Shown here: positions 28,626 through 38,729 of the stretch, piece by piece | Layout: every line of letters begins with the position of its first letter | How positions within the stretch are numbered: position 1 is the stretch's first letter | Source of the DNA: an uncultured Pirellulaceae bacterium | GTDB lineage: Bacteria; Planctomycetota; Planctomycetia; Pirellulales; Pirellulaceae | DNA length: 64,000 bases | NCBI GenBank assembly: GCA_937929805.1 | Contig: CALFUT010000006.1 | Location: 1-64,000, forward strand | Reading direction: 5' to 3' | Made by a program: the position numbers and the translations under genes | The notes under the pieces: generated by a model | Told to the model about the DNA's origin: nothing | The model's database searches: none | What the model saw: only the letters and a program-made list of their open reading frames with translations

Positions 28626-29978
28626 TCACAAGTCCGCAACCTTCAACTCTGGGCGGAGGCGGGCGACGGTGTCTTCGGAAATGATGTAGTACCACTTCGA
28701 AAAGGACTCGTTGAGAGCCGCGGCACGCTGCCTGCCGATCTGCAGCTGCTGATCACGCTCTGCCACTTTTCGCAGATATGTTTTCTGTGCTTCCTTGTCA
28801 CCCGAATCGTCGTTGGCAGCTTCCGGTTTGTCGGGTTCCGGAATGAGTGACTCGTCCACTCCTGCGACCAGCATCAAATAGTGATTTAGCTTGAGCGAAT
28901 TGTTGCGCGTCTGATTATCGATCGCACCGATGTGAAGTGTGATGACGACGCCGTCGCCCGTGCGAACGGTCACGGTTCCTCCCGCCGATTCAAACTGCCA
29001 AGTTTCGTTATCGAATTCGGTGGCTACGAAGCCTCGTTTTTTCATCGAGTCGAAGGCGGATGTTTCGCTCTGGTCAGATGGCTTTCGAAGCGATTTCGCG
29101 GCAAGTTTGCTCTTCGCGACCACGCCAGAAAATGGAATCGAGGTAATCGCTCCGGCGGCTTGTTGAATCGCTCGCTGCTGAGCGTCGTTGGGCGGCGTCT
29201 CTTTGAGCGAGCCGTTTTCGTCGGCGGTCTCTAAGGTAATGTCAAAGCTCTTTTCACCCACAACAAGTTGAGCTCGATAAGAGGTATTGCGTGTTGCTGG
29301 ATCGTTGGTGTCGAGGTCCAGCCGGTAGCTGTCGATGGTGACATCCTTCAGCCGTGTCGACTGAGTCAACTTCAGCAGGTTCGGGCTGACCCACGCTGCG
29401 AAGTCGGGGTTGATCCCGCGTGGATCGATGTCAACGACGTAGACGCTTGGTTGACCCGGGATGCGAACGTAGTGCTTGAGCTTTTTGGGGTCGTTCTTCA
29501 GGGGAAGCCCCACGATCAAGCTGGCTAACTCCTTGTTGTTGCGATCGGATAGCGAGATCTTTTTGCCAAGGCTTGAGCGGTTGACCGAGTTGTTAGAGGT
29601 CGCCGGGTCGATGACGCCGTACTTGAGATGATCTTCCTGATTGTCGGATCGTTTTTCGAGCACCGTCTTGTCCAGCAGCAAGTTAACGATGGCTCCCAGC
29701 TGCCGCCCATTGTCGGCCACGAAGTTGCTATGACTGGGCAGCACCCATTCTTCGCCCTTGCGTCGAACGAGCAATCTTTCGACTTCGTTTCGGTCTTCGT
29801 TGTACGTTTCGACCCGAATGGATCTCACATTTCTAGTATCGAATCCTTCAAACAGCGGCTTGTTGACTGCGCCACTGATCACCACCGGTTCGGGCCATGG
29901 GTACACGGATGCCGCGGCGAAGGCAGCGACCACGGCGATGATCAGCATCAGAAAGGTTGTGCGAAAAGCGTGATTCAT
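28626..29978 (-). CDS. DUF4340 domain-containing protein
   Basis: MNHAFRTTFLMLIIAVVAAFAAASVYPWPEPVV...; placed directly downstream of the Gld-like ABC genes. Confidence 0.75.
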   Translation of the reverse strand: MNHAFRTTFLMLIIAVVAAFAAASVYPWPEPVVISGAVNKPLFEGFDTRNVRSIRVETYNEDRNEVERLLVRRKGEEWVLPSHSNFVADNGRQLGAIVNLLLDKTVLEKRSDNQEDHLKYGVIDPATSNNSVNRSSLGKKISLSDRNNKELASLIVGLPLKNDPKKLKHYVRIPGQPSVYVVDIDPRGINPDFAAWVSPNLLKLTQSTRLKDVTIDSYRLDLDTNDPATRNTSYRAQLVVGEKSFDITLETADENGSLKETPPNDAQQRAIQQAAGAITSIPFSGVVAKSKLAAKSLRKPSDQSETSAFDSMKKRGFVATEFDNETWQFESAGGTVTVRTGDGVVITLHIGAIDNQTRNNSLKLNHYLMLVAGVDESLIPEPDKPEAANDDSGDKEAQKTYLRKVAERDQQLQIGRQRAAALNESFSKWYYIISEDTVARLRPELKVADL

Positions 29979-30028
29979 AGGTTTGAATTGATTCAGTTTT
30001 GTTGGGCGAACGTTAGTCGTGCGGCTGG

Positions 30029-32974
30029 CTACTTCAAACGCCGGGCCTTGGAGATTCCTTCTCGTTCTCGCAGGCGGCGGCGGAAGAACACGATGGTCCC
30101 CACAATCAGAGGCGGAATCGGAGGCACGATGACGGCCATCAGCTTGAACCAACGTTGGATCTCCTGAATCTTCAGTTCGGCGTCCAAGTCGATCTGGCGT
30201 TTTCGCACTCGGCGTTCATTTTCTATTTCGCGGATCCGAGTCTGATACTTGTTAGACTGCTCACGCCCCTCCTGTTGCAGTAGCACCTGCTGTGCCGCAA
30301 GTTTGTTGGCATCGTAAGGTTTACCTTGGTCCTTCTTGGCTTGCTCACGACGAATATCTTCCTGCAATGGTTTTATCTTGTTTTGCAGATCGGATTGGAT
30401 TTTGTTCCGTTCGGCGGTTAGCTCAATTTCGAAATCGTTGGTCGCTTGAATGACCTCCTCCATCGCCTCGCTGTAAGTTTCTTCGACCACTTCTAGGGTG
30501 ACGTGTTCGACGCGGCGATTTCTCAAGGCCAGATAGGTTTCTTCGCCAGCCAGCGAGTCGATTAGATTCAACACGAAATGCATGTTCTGGAAATGGTACT
30601 CGATTCCCTGCTGGATCGGCTGGTTGCGAATTTGTACGAAGTAATCGGACAGCACATCAATGTCGGCAACGTAAGCCACGTTCGTCAGGGCAGGGGAGGG
30701 TTGGGTCTCGAATGCGGTTTCGGGGGTGACTGAGTTCGCCTTTTCGCCCTTGATCGCGGCGGCCAGTAACAGGCTGCCGCGAGCCGCACCGCGTTTGCTG
30801 ACCAGTTCGACCGGGTTGCGAGTCTGCAGCAGATCGTCGATCCGAATGCGGCCAGCTTTTCCGGTGGTGACCAACGGGTCGTATTCAAGTTTCGAATTGG
30901 GAACCGGAGCTAGATCGCCGGTAAACTGGAACAGCACTTCGTTGATGCCTGAAGTCTGATCAGCGTCCGAAGCGCCGCCTCGGGTGGCGGGATGAGTCGG
31001 AGAGAACCTCGGATCGTTCGGATCGCGAGTCTTAACGATGACCAACTCTGGGGTGTTTAAGCGATTGTTGGCCGGGTAGGGATTGTCGGCCGCTTGCCAG
31101 ACAATCCAAGGCATCTTTTGCTGACGCCCGTCCTTCAAAGTGGTGGTTACCCGGTCGACATCCATTTCAAGCGCGTCCCACAGGTCCTGAATGTTCGCGG
31201 ATTCGGGGCCTTGGCGAGCGATGGTTCTGGGGAAGAAAGTGCCAAGAACGTACTCGAAGTTTTCTCGGTTGGGGTAGGGATCTTCAAAGATCGCGGTGGG
31301 CTGACCGGATTGAATCGCGGTGATCAGGTTCTGCAGTTCAGCTGGCGTCATCTTGGACGGCTGTACGACAAGCAAAACATCATAGTTTTTAGTCGCAGGT
31401 TCGCCCTCGCTGCCCTCAGTCCACAACGAGATCGGGCTGGAGGCATCAACGGACTCGACCGTGTATTGTTTTTCGAGTTCCGACACGATCTGCAATCGAG
31501 GAATTCGAACGTTTTGCTTTTCGCCTCGGACCACCGCCCCGCCGATTAACGCGTCGGTCGTGACGATTCCGATGGTCTTCCGCTGGCTGCGAGACACCGT
31601 GTTGATCGACCGCATCAGTTCGTACTCGATCGGCATCCCGTAAGGTAGGAATGGTAGCACGATTCGTTCCAGCCCGCTGGAAAACGCGACGCCAAGAATC
31701 ACGTCCTCGTCCCGGTTGGCTCCTCGCGTCTGGCTGGTGACTCGGACAGGTCGAATGCCATACCGTTTTTCGGCAAGGATCGCCTCTTGGCTGTACGGTT
31801 CCACGTTCTGATGGAGCGTGACTTGCACTCGGTTTCCGCCCAGCACATCGAACTCACGCAGCAAGTTCACCAGATCATAGCGAGTCTTGACGAATTCAGA
31901 CGGTACGTTGCTGCTAATGTACGCTTCAATCTTTACCGGTGGACGATCGTCATCAGAATCCGCCGCCAGTTCATTCAATACCTTGACCGTTGAATCGGAC
32001 AAGGTGCTGACTTGAGAATCAGAAATATCGGCACGAAGTCGATTCAGTGGTCCGTGCTGGACGAACAAGACCGTGGAAACCGCCGCTACGATCAGCAGAG
32101 CGGCGCGAGCGATGTAGTGCCAGAACAAGGATGTGCCGTCTCGACCGCCCAGCCAGTGACGACGCCCGATCAGGATCAGGCTTAGGTAGACTCCGATCAC
32201 AATCAGACCAAGGAAATAACAAATCGATGGAGCGGATATTAACCCACGACCAAATGGCTCGAATCGCTGAAGTAGCGACCACTCGTACATCCATTGAATC
32301 CATTTGTTGTTCGAGAAAATCACGTCGGCGCTGCTGAAGAATGCCAACGGAGCGTTAATCGCGACACCGAAGATGAATCCAACGGTCAGATTGTTCGTCA
32401 GGAACGAGGCAACCATTCCAAGGCTGATCATGGCGATTCCCATGAACCAATAGCCAAGGTAAGTTGAAAACAACAGCAGGTTGTCCAGTTCACCGCCGGT
32501 CATTGCCAGCAGCACGCCGTAGTTAGAAAGCTGGGAAAACAGCAAAGAAACCGTGAACACCAACACCGCCGCAAAGTATTTGCCGATGACGATGTCAAAG
32601 TCCTTGGCGGGCAATGTCAGCAGAAGCTCATCCGTGCCTTGCCGACGTTCCTCGGCCCAAATCCCCATCGTGATGGCCGGGATGAAAATCAACATGATGA
32701 ACGGAAGGAATTTGTTCAGCTGGTCGAAGTTGGCCAAGTTGGTTGTGAAAAATTCGTGAGGCCAGAACGCGGCAAATGAGGTCAACAGCACGAACAGGCA
32801 TAGGAAGACGTAGCCAGTTGGGTTGCTGAAGTAACCAATGAAATTACGCTTCATCACAGCGAACGCCGCTTGCCGCCAGATTCCTAGCGGCAACATCAAC
32901 ATCACCAGAGCGACTAGGAAGACCAAGTCGATTACCAGCATGAAGGCGAATTCAATCAGTTGCAGAGCGGACAT
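30029..32974 (-). CDS. Fused ABC-2 type permease and GldG-like auxiliary protein
   Basis: N-terminal 6-TM ABC-2 region (FLPFIMLIFIPAITMGIWAEERRQGTDELLLTLP) followed by a GldG-like soluble region and C-terminal TM. Confidence 0.88.
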   Translation of the reverse strand: MSALQLIEFAFMLVIDLVFLVALVMLMLPLGIWRQAAFAVMKRNFIGYFSNPTGYVFLCLFVLLTSFAAFWPHEFFTTNLANFDQLNKFLPFIMLIFIPAITMGIWAEERRQGTDELLLTLPAKDFDIVIGKYFAAVLVFTVSLLFSQLSNYGVLLAMTGGELDNLLLFSTYLGYWFMGIAMISLGMVASFLTNNLTVGFIFGVAINAPLAFFSSADVIFSNNKWIQWMYEWSLLQRFEPFGRGLISAPSICYFLGLIVIGVYLSLILIGRRHWLGGRDGTSLFWHYIARAALLIVAAVSTVLFVQHGPLNRLRADISDSQVSTLSDSTVKVLNELAADSDDDRPPVKIEAYISSNVPSEFVKTRYDLVNLLREFDVLGGNRVQVTLHQNVEPYSQEAILAEKRYGIRPVRVTSQTRGANRDEDVILGVAFSSGLERIVLPFLPYGMPIEYELMRSINTVSRSQRKTIGIVTTDALIGGAVVRGEKQNVRIPRLQIVSELEKQYTVESVDASSPISLWTEGSEGEPATKNYDVLLVVQPSKMTPAELQNLITAIQSGQPTAIFEDPYPNRENFEYVLGTFFPRTIARQGPESANIQDLWDALEMDVDRVTTTLKDGRQQKMPWIVWQAADNPYPANNRLNTPELVIVKTRDPNDPRFSPTHPATRGGASDADQTSGINEVLFQFTGDLAPVPNSKLEYDPLVTTGKAGRIRIDDLLQTRNPVELVSKRGAARGSLLLAAAIKGEKANSVTPETAFETQPSPALTNVAYVADIDVLSDYFVQIRNQPIQQGIEYHFQNMHFVLNLIDSLAGEETYLALRNRRVEHVTLEVVEETYSEAMEEVIQATNDFEIELTAERNKIQSDLQNKIKPLQEDIRREQAKKDQGKPYDANKLAAQQVLLQQEGREQSNKYQTRIREIENERRVRKRQIDLDAELKIQEIQRWFKLMAVIVPPIPPLIVGTIVFFRRRLREREGISKARRLK

Positions 32975-33012
32975 TTGTTTCTAAAGCGGAGGTCGGAAAT
33001 TGGAGGTTGAAA

Positions 33013-33040
33013 GGGTTCAGGGTTCAGGGTTCAGGGTTCT
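33013..33040. repeat. 7-bp tandem repeat gggttca (3 copies plus one variant) across the stop codon of the ABC ATPase gene
   Basis: gggttcagggttcagggttcagggttct. Confidence 0.9.
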
Positions 33041-33864
33041 GAGCCCGTTTCGGGGTCGTCGGGAAACTCTTTTTTCAACAGTGTGCCGGTGACGGGGTCG
33101 TGGCCAGTCATGTCGGCGAAAATGTGGTCCAAACCTTTCTCGTGAGGATCGATGTCGACAAGTTTGCCGTCGTACACCTTGCGACCTTCGTTGATTAGGA
33201 TCACGCGATCGGCCATCGCTTCGACTTCTTGCAAAATATGAGTCGACAGTAGGATCGTTTTCTCCTCGCCCAATCGACGAATCGTCTGCCGCACGCCTCG
33301 GATTTGATTCGGATCTAGTCCCGACGTCGGTTCGTCCAAGATCAGCACATCGGGTTCGTGGATCAAAGCCTGAGCCATTCCCACGCGTTGTCGATAACCT
33401 TTGGACAGTTTGTTGATCGGTTTGTAGATCACGCTGCCCAACGCGCACAAATCGACCACTTTGGCGATTCGATCGAGCTTGGTACGTTTGTTCATTCCTC
33501 GCGCTTCGGCGAAAAAATCCAGCAGACTGTAGGGAGTCATCTCCGGATAAAGCGGCCCCGTTTCGGGCAGATAGCCAAGCCGACGAGAACCGGCCAAGCG
33601 TTCGCTGTTCATGTCATGGCCCGCGATCCGAGCGACTCCTTGGCTGGGCGACAGGTAGCCGGTCAGAATCTTCATCGTCGTGCTCTTGCCGGCTCCGTTG
33701 GGGCCTAGGAAGGCGACGACTTCTCCTTGGTAAACTTTGAAGCTGACGTTTCGCGTGGCGGCGAAGATGCCGTAGAACTTCGAAATCTGATCCGCCTCGA
33801 TCATGGGCGTTTCGTTGGAGCGATCAACCGCTTGGTCACCGTCTTTAGTTAGCGTGGCATTCAT
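33031..33864 (-). CDS. ABC transporter ATP-binding protein (GldA-like)
   Basis: Walker A FLGPNGAGKSTTMKILTG; signature LSKGYRQRVGMAQALIHEPDVLILDEPTSGLDP. Confidence 0.95.
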   Translation of the reverse strand: MNATLTKDGDQAVDRSNETPMIEADQISKFYGIFAATRNVSFKVYQGEVVAFLGPNGAGKSTTMKILTGYLSPSQGVARIAGHDMNSERLAGSRRLGYLPETGPLYPEMTPYSLLDFFAEARGMNKRTKLDRIAKVVDLCALGSVIYKPINKLSKGYRQRVGMAQALIHEPDVLILDEPTSGLDPNQIRGVRQTIRRLGEEKTILLSTHILQEVEAMADRVILINEGRKVYDGKLVDIDPHEKGLDHIFADMTGHDPVTGTLLKKEFPDDPETGSEP

Positions 33865-34071
33865 AGCCGTATTTTGGTTCGCATTTTGACAATTGTCGAT
33901 GCCTTACCACGAGATCGGCGTTGTGATTTTGGGCGTGCGGCGATAAAGATTTTACGAACAATATTGGCTAGTGTTCGAGTTTCCAGACAATTTGTGCGTA
34001 AGTTTCGGTTTGCTTGGTGCATAAAAAGTTGGTAGTCGCCCTAATTGTTTTGCGGGAGACCATGGCGACGT

Positions 34072-34105
34072 AAAAAGAGCCATGACCCCTGATGGGGCCA
34101 TGGCT
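34072..34105 (-). terminator. Rho-independent terminator downstream of the LTD protein
   Basis: Minus strand agccatggcccc-atca-ggggtcatggct-cttttt. Confidence 0.75.
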
Positions 34106-34141
34106 ACTTGATTCATTTTCGTCGTGCAGTTTCAGGAGTGA

Positions 34142-35167
34142 CTATTCACCATTGCTGCGACCAAGGTTGCCAACGAGCCCGAACGCATCTCCCAGAACAT
34201 TGACCGCACCATCGGCATTGAGATCGCCATCGGCGTAACCGGCTCCACTGGTTAGCCCAAGGTTGCCGACGAGCGAAAAGGCATCTCCAAGAACGTTCAC
34301 CGATCCATCTAGGTTAATGTCTCCAACGAAGGTGCCTGCGCCGTTTGGTGTCTGAACAAAGTTCTCAATGTGGAACTGATGATCGTCAAGCGTCACGAAG
34401 CCGTCATTGTCAAAGTCCAATTGAGCCAGATCGCCATCTGCCATTGCGCCGATGTTGCCCGAATAGAAATCAATGTCCTCGGCGTCAACATCACCATCAG
34501 GCTCGAAGTCACCGGGTAGCGAGGCAGGAGGAACGAGCTGGGTAAAACCGGGCGAGCCAACATCACCGTTCGTTGCAAGTACCGCACCATCAACACCAAC
34601 GGTGCTCAAGACTGCCGTCCCGCTGGAAAAATCAAAAGACTTGCCAAAGTCTGCGGGTTCGAATTCCGGATTGGGTGCCGCAGGAAACTCAACAAAATCA
34701 ATCAAGTTGACCGCTGTACCCGCGGACGGATTCGGATCTCCATCCCACAGCGAAATCTCATCGCCATTGCTTGACAAACCAGAAAACAAATCACCGCTTG
34801 CTGGAATGGGCGCGATATCGTCTTCGGTAAAAATTCTTACGCTCGCGTCCAAACCGTAGATGCCACGAAACGTGGTGGCGATCATGTCCAGCGATTCACT
34901 ATCGCGGATGACAATGACGGATTCTCCAGCTGCAATCGACAAGTCTAAAAACAGGGATCCATCAGCTCCGGTTGGGCCATTATCATCCCAGTACCAATTG
35001 TTGATGCTGACCGTTGTATCGCCGGTGTTCGTTAGCTCAAACCAATCCGCTCCCAAAATGTTATCGCTGGAGACTTCGGTGATCAAGATCTGAGCGGATG
35101 CTGGATTGGCAAGGATGGTGAAACCAAAAAGTGTGGCAAATGCTGCCAGTAGCGCGTTACATTTCAT
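34142..35167 (-). CDS. Secreted lamin-tail-like domain protein with C-terminal dockerin-like Ca-binding repeats
   Basis: Signal peptide MKCNALLAAFATLFGFTILANPASAQ; ILITEVSSDNILGADWFELTNTGDTTVSINNWYW; C-terminal DxDxDG-type repeats. Confidence 0.85.
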   Translation of the reverse strand: MKCNALLAAFATLFGFTILANPASAQILITEVSSDNILGADWFELTNTGDTTVSINNWYWDDNGPTGADGSLFLDLSIAAGESVIVIRDSESLDMIATTFRGIYGLDASVRIFTEDDIAPIPASGDLFSGLSSNGDEISLWDGDPNPSAGTAVNLIDFVEFPAAPNPEFEPADFGKSFDFSSGTAVLSTVGVDGAVLATNGDVGSPGFTQLVPPASLPGDFEPDGDVDAEDIDFYSGNIGAMADGDLAQLDFDNDGFVTLDDHQFHIENFVQTPNGAGTFVGDINLDGSVNVLGDAFSLVGNLGLTSGAGYADGDLNADGAVNVLGDAFGLVGNLGRSNGE

Positions 35168-35304
35168 ATAGATTCCCTTTGTTTTGAGTAGATGTAAATT
35201 TATAGTTGGTAGCGGGCTAAGTGTAGCGCCCAAAAATTAACGTTGTATTAAGAAGAATCACTTTGTGAGCCCATTTTTTGCGATTTCTTCGGATGTGTGA
35301 CCGG

Positions 35305-36714
35305 TTACTCGTCAGCTTGATTTCTCTCTTCCACCTCAGGTTCCAGCTCGATCAGCTCGTTAGTTTTTCCGTCGCGTTTGTGCAACTCAAAGGCATCGTA
35401 TAAATCGCCGATGGCGGTTCTTGCCTCGAAGCGAAGCTTGTCCTGTTCGATGTGAATGACTTGATAAAGCTGTGTGTCCTCGGCAACCCGCTGCATGAAT
35501 GCGTAATCGGTGTTTCTGTACATTTTTGGGCCGCTCACAGAGACGACGTAGATCGTGCCCGCGTCCTCGTCGATCACCTGAGTACCGGTCGCATGGTTCA
35601 CGTCGCCAACGGAAACATGGCCCCGCTTTGGAAAATCTTTCGCAACCGCCGCCGCTTTGGGAACCGCGTGTCGCGTGCGTCCGTAGGTGTGGTCGTGCCC
35701 CTGCAGCACAAGATCCACACGGTACTTGTCGAAGATCGGTTTCCATAAACGCCGAAGCTGGACGTTATCGTCTTTCTTTGTCGCGGTTGAATAAATGGGG
35801 TGATGAAAAGTGCAAATGACCCAACGGCTTTCGTTTTCCGCCAGTACTTCGTCCAACCATTGAGCCTGCTCGGCGTGCAGCGACATAGTGTTCATGCCGA
35901 TGATTCGCACATTTTGGTACGTCAATGTGAAGCAGGTCTCTTCAAGCCCTCTAGGTCCATTTTCAGGGAACGTAAAAACTCGCCGCCAGTGCGGTGCAAG
36001 GTCGCGGCGAACCCCGTCGACTTCCACGTACTCGTGATTCCCCGGAATGGCGACTACGGGAATCATCGCATTGAGCCACGAGCCGGCCCCGAACCATTCG
36101 CCCCACTCGGCGTCCGATTCAGGGTGATTGACTAGGTCACCGGCGTGCAGCAAAAACGACGCGTTTGGGGCATCGCGATTGGCTTGGCGAATCACTCTCG
36201 ACCACATGGAACGCACGTCATTCTGTGCGTCTCCAAAGTAGACAAACGAAAACGGCTTCGTCTCCGCCGAAGCCGTTTCAAATTGAAACCACTCGCTCCA
36301 GTTGGTTCCGTCGCCGACTCGATAGGCATGCATGGTGCCCGGCTTTAAGTCGCGAAAAGTCAGGCTGTGATAGTGAGCGGTGTTCAAGTCCGATTTGAGA
36401 GCTTCTGATTTTGCAGTGAATCGAACCGCTTTTTCGGGAAAGCCCGGCCCGGCTTCTGCATCCGCAATTTCCGCGTAAGCGGTTGCAACCACCGTCGAAG
36501 TTCGCCAAGTTACCGTTTGAGTCGTCTGAGGATCCTCGTTGAGAGTCAACACGATTCGATCCGGCATAACGGTCGGTGCGTACATTTCGGCGGGTCTAAT
36601 CGCAGCGACACGAGCGTGATCATGTTCGTGACCTTCAAGCTCGTCCCCGTGCGCAGAGACTGGCAGCGAGTTCATGATGCATAAGATCGATAAACAGAGC
36701 CAACGAACATTCAT
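35305..36714 (-). CDS. Secreted purple-acid-phosphatase-like metallophosphoesterase
   Basis: Fn3-like N-terminus; FVYFGDAQND; LLHAGDLVNH; IPGNHEY; FHHPIYS; LQGHDHTYGR. Confidence 0.92.
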   Translation of the reverse strand: MNVRWLCLSILCIMNSLPVSAHGDELEGHEHDHARVAAIRPAEMYAPTVMPDRIVLTLNEDPQTTQTVTWRTSTVVATAYAEIADAEAGPGFPEKAVRFTAKSEALKSDLNTAHYHSLTFRDLKPGTMHAYRVGDGTNWSEWFQFETASAETKPFSFVYFGDAQNDVRSMWSRVIRQANRDAPNASFLLHAGDLVNHPESDAEWGEWFGAGSWLNAMIPVVAIPGNHEYVEVDGVRRDLAPHWRRVFTFPENGPRGLEETCFTLTYQNVRIIGMNTMSLHAEQAQWLDEVLAENESRWVICTFHHPIYSTATKKDDNVQLRRLWKPIFDKYRVDLVLQGHDHTYGRTRHAVPKAAAVAKDFPKRGHVSVGDVNHATGTQVIDEDAGTIYVVSVSGPKMYRNTDYAFMQRVAEDTQLYQVIHIEQDKLRFEARTAIGDLYDAFELHKRDGKTNELIELEPEVEERNQADE

Positions 36715-36754
36715 CGGGGCACACTCCGGTTGCATTTTGGTCATCTTGGTCGAT

Positions 36755-38263
36755 TCAATTGGTTTTAGAGAGTAGTTTTTGCTCGGCCACGATCTCAGCC
36801 AAAATAGGGTCCGTCATCACAAGTCGCTCCCACGTTTCAATTGGCTGATAAAACTCGCCACCGATCGGAGATTCAAGAGGCATGATCCAACCAGCGGGCA
36901 AATCCGCCGTCAGATCAACATTCGGGTCGATCAATAGTTGCGGCTTGCGTCCGTTCATAGAACACAACGCAAAGACGCGAACCTCGATGTCCGGAATCCC
37001 GATACCCTTGTAAAAGTCTTCGATAAAGATTGCGAAGTCTCGGATCATCCAAGGGTCACGAGTCATTCGCATCATTTGGTGGAGCTGTAAGTGCTCTTGT
37101 AGTTTGAATTTTGCCCACTGACCGTTGGATGGGTTTCGAGTGTAAAAACGAATGGCGGTAATCTTCCCTCGAAGTTTCATGTGCCAAGAGAAATGATGGT
37201 TTCGCTCGGTCCAGCTTGTGTTTTCGTTGTACAAAAAATGTCGTAACGGAAAGAGAACCTGAAAAACCACGAATAACCCGATGAAGCCAAGCGTTGCAAA
37301 ACGAGTGGCCGCTTTCTTGTAGCCAATCGGGCTGACAACGGAGGGCGTTTCAATCGCTGGCAAGAATGAAGAGAAAATCTTTCGTGGCCAATTCGGCTCG
37401 AAGAATATCGTGGTCGCGAAAATCATCAACCACGGGAAGATGCCGATGCGAAACAGGGACGCGTTGAGTAAGTGAAAGATCAAGCACAATGCGAAACCGA
37501 ACAGCCGAGTTTTGCGGAACAGCAGCAAGCCAACAATCAATAAATCAAAAAGCAGCCCCGACCAGACAAACGCGTAAACAAACCAATCCTGATCGCAAAA
37601 TGAGCCGATCAAAAAATGATCTTGTCGATCTTGCAGCACCTTCCGCATAGGAAAACCTGAAACCCAATCAATATTCATCTTGGCGACACCGCCAAAGAAA
37701 TAGACTAGGCCAATTTGGAATCGCAGAATCCATACCGACCAGCGAGGCACATGCGGGTGCGTCAGTTTCAATCGCAAGCGGTCAAAGCTCAGCGTTTGGT
37801 GGACAGGACAGACAACCAACAGAATACTCAACAAGCAAATGAAGTAGTAGTGGTTTTGGTAGGTTGTCTTATCAAGCAAGAAAATTAAACAGAAACCGAT
37901 GGCAAAAATGATGCTGCTGAATCGGTAGAAGACTCCAAACAACATGCCGGCAGCCGCGAGGAACACGACTAAGAAGTGCAGATAGAGCCAGCGACCTTCT
38001 GCCGCGATCCAAGTCACCCACTCGAACCCGGTGTATGGAAACAGAAAGCTGGGCTCGTAGTAGTTGGCTCCGATTTTATCCAGCACGATGTGCATGCCCA
38101 GCCAGAACAGCATCACCGCTGCGAACGCGATTCGCAAAAACGCAATCGACGCCCCGTCGACAGGTGCTTCTAGGTGCTTCAGGAATCGTCCAAGGTTGTT
38201 CAACTTGTCGCTTCTTTCACCGCAGGGGTCTCGCTTTTTGGTTTTGAATCGCGATCCAATCAT
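36755..38263 (-). CDS. HTTM domain protein (vitamin K-dependent gamma-carboxylase-like)
   Basis: DGASIAFLRIAFAAVMLFWLGMHIVLDKIGANYYEPSFLFPYTGFEWV; multi-TM; soluble C-terminus. Confidence 0.85.
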   Translation of the reverse strand: MIGSRFKTKKRDPCGERSDKLNNLGRFLKHLEAPVDGASIAFLRIAFAAVMLFWLGMHIVLDKIGANYYEPSFLFPYTGFEWVTWIAAEGRWLYLHFLVVFLAAAGMLFGVFYRFSSIIFAIGFCLIFLLDKTTYQNHYYFICLLSILLVVCPVHQTLSFDRLRLKLTHPHVPRWSVWILRFQIGLVYFFGGVAKMNIDWVSGFPMRKVLQDRQDHFLIGSFCDQDWFVYAFVWSGLLFDLLIVGLLLFRKTRLFGFALCLIFHLLNASLFRIGIFPWLMIFATTIFFEPNWPRKIFSSFLPAIETPSVVSPIGYKKAATRFATLGFIGLFVVFQVLFPLRHFLYNENTSWTERNHHFSWHMKLRGKITAIRFYTRNPSNGQWAKFKLQEHLQLHQMMRMTRDPWMIRDFAIFIEDFYKGIGIPDIEVRVFALCSMNGRKPQLLIDPNVDLTADLPAGWIMPLESPIGGEFYQPIETWERLVMTDPILAEIVAEQKLLSKTN

Positions 38264-38270
38264 CCTCGAT

Positions 38271-38729
38271 TTATCGCCTTCGCTTTCGAGGAACGGCTTT
38301 CAATTCCAACACGTTCTGGCCGGCAACGATTTCCACTGTCTGTGATTCCGGCGCGATTTCGCAATGGTGTTTTGTAACTTGCCCCGCACCCACGTCCCCG
38401 TCTTCAGCTTGAAAGGGCTCAAGAAGGCGAACCTTGTGTTTGCCAATCACGGCACCGTCATCTTTTCCGTAGGTCGTCAGTACGAACTGACCGTCCTTGA
38501 TTTCGCCGCCGGCTGCTTTTCCCGCTTTGCCGGTTGAGACAGATGCAATCGGGCTTAGCTGGACCCTGCCGCTTGCGATTGTTTTGCCGTCAACGGTCTC
38601 GATCGTTCCTTGGGTTGGCGCTACTGCAAAATCACCTTTCGATCCATTGCACCCAGTGGCAATGAATAGACCTGTCCAAAGAAGCGAAACAAAAATGCAA
38701 CCCAGGCTGTTGATCGTCTCAGGTTTCAT
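38271..38729 (-). CDS. Putative lipoprotein
   Basis: Lipobox-like FIATGCNGSKGD; APTQGTIETVDGKTIASGRVQLSP. Confidence 0.75.
   Translation of the reverse strand: MKPETINSLGCIFVSLLWTGLFIATGCNGSKGDFAVAPTQGTIETVDGKTIASGRVQLSPIASVSTGKAGKAAGGEIKDGQFVLTTYGKDDGAVIGKHKVRLLEPFQAEDGDVGAGQVTKHHCEIAPESQTVEIVAGQNVLELKAVPRKRRR

Noticed and set aside
33013-33040. Telomere-like gggttca repeat
   Set aside because: Only three to four units in the middle of a chromosomal operon; not a telomere.
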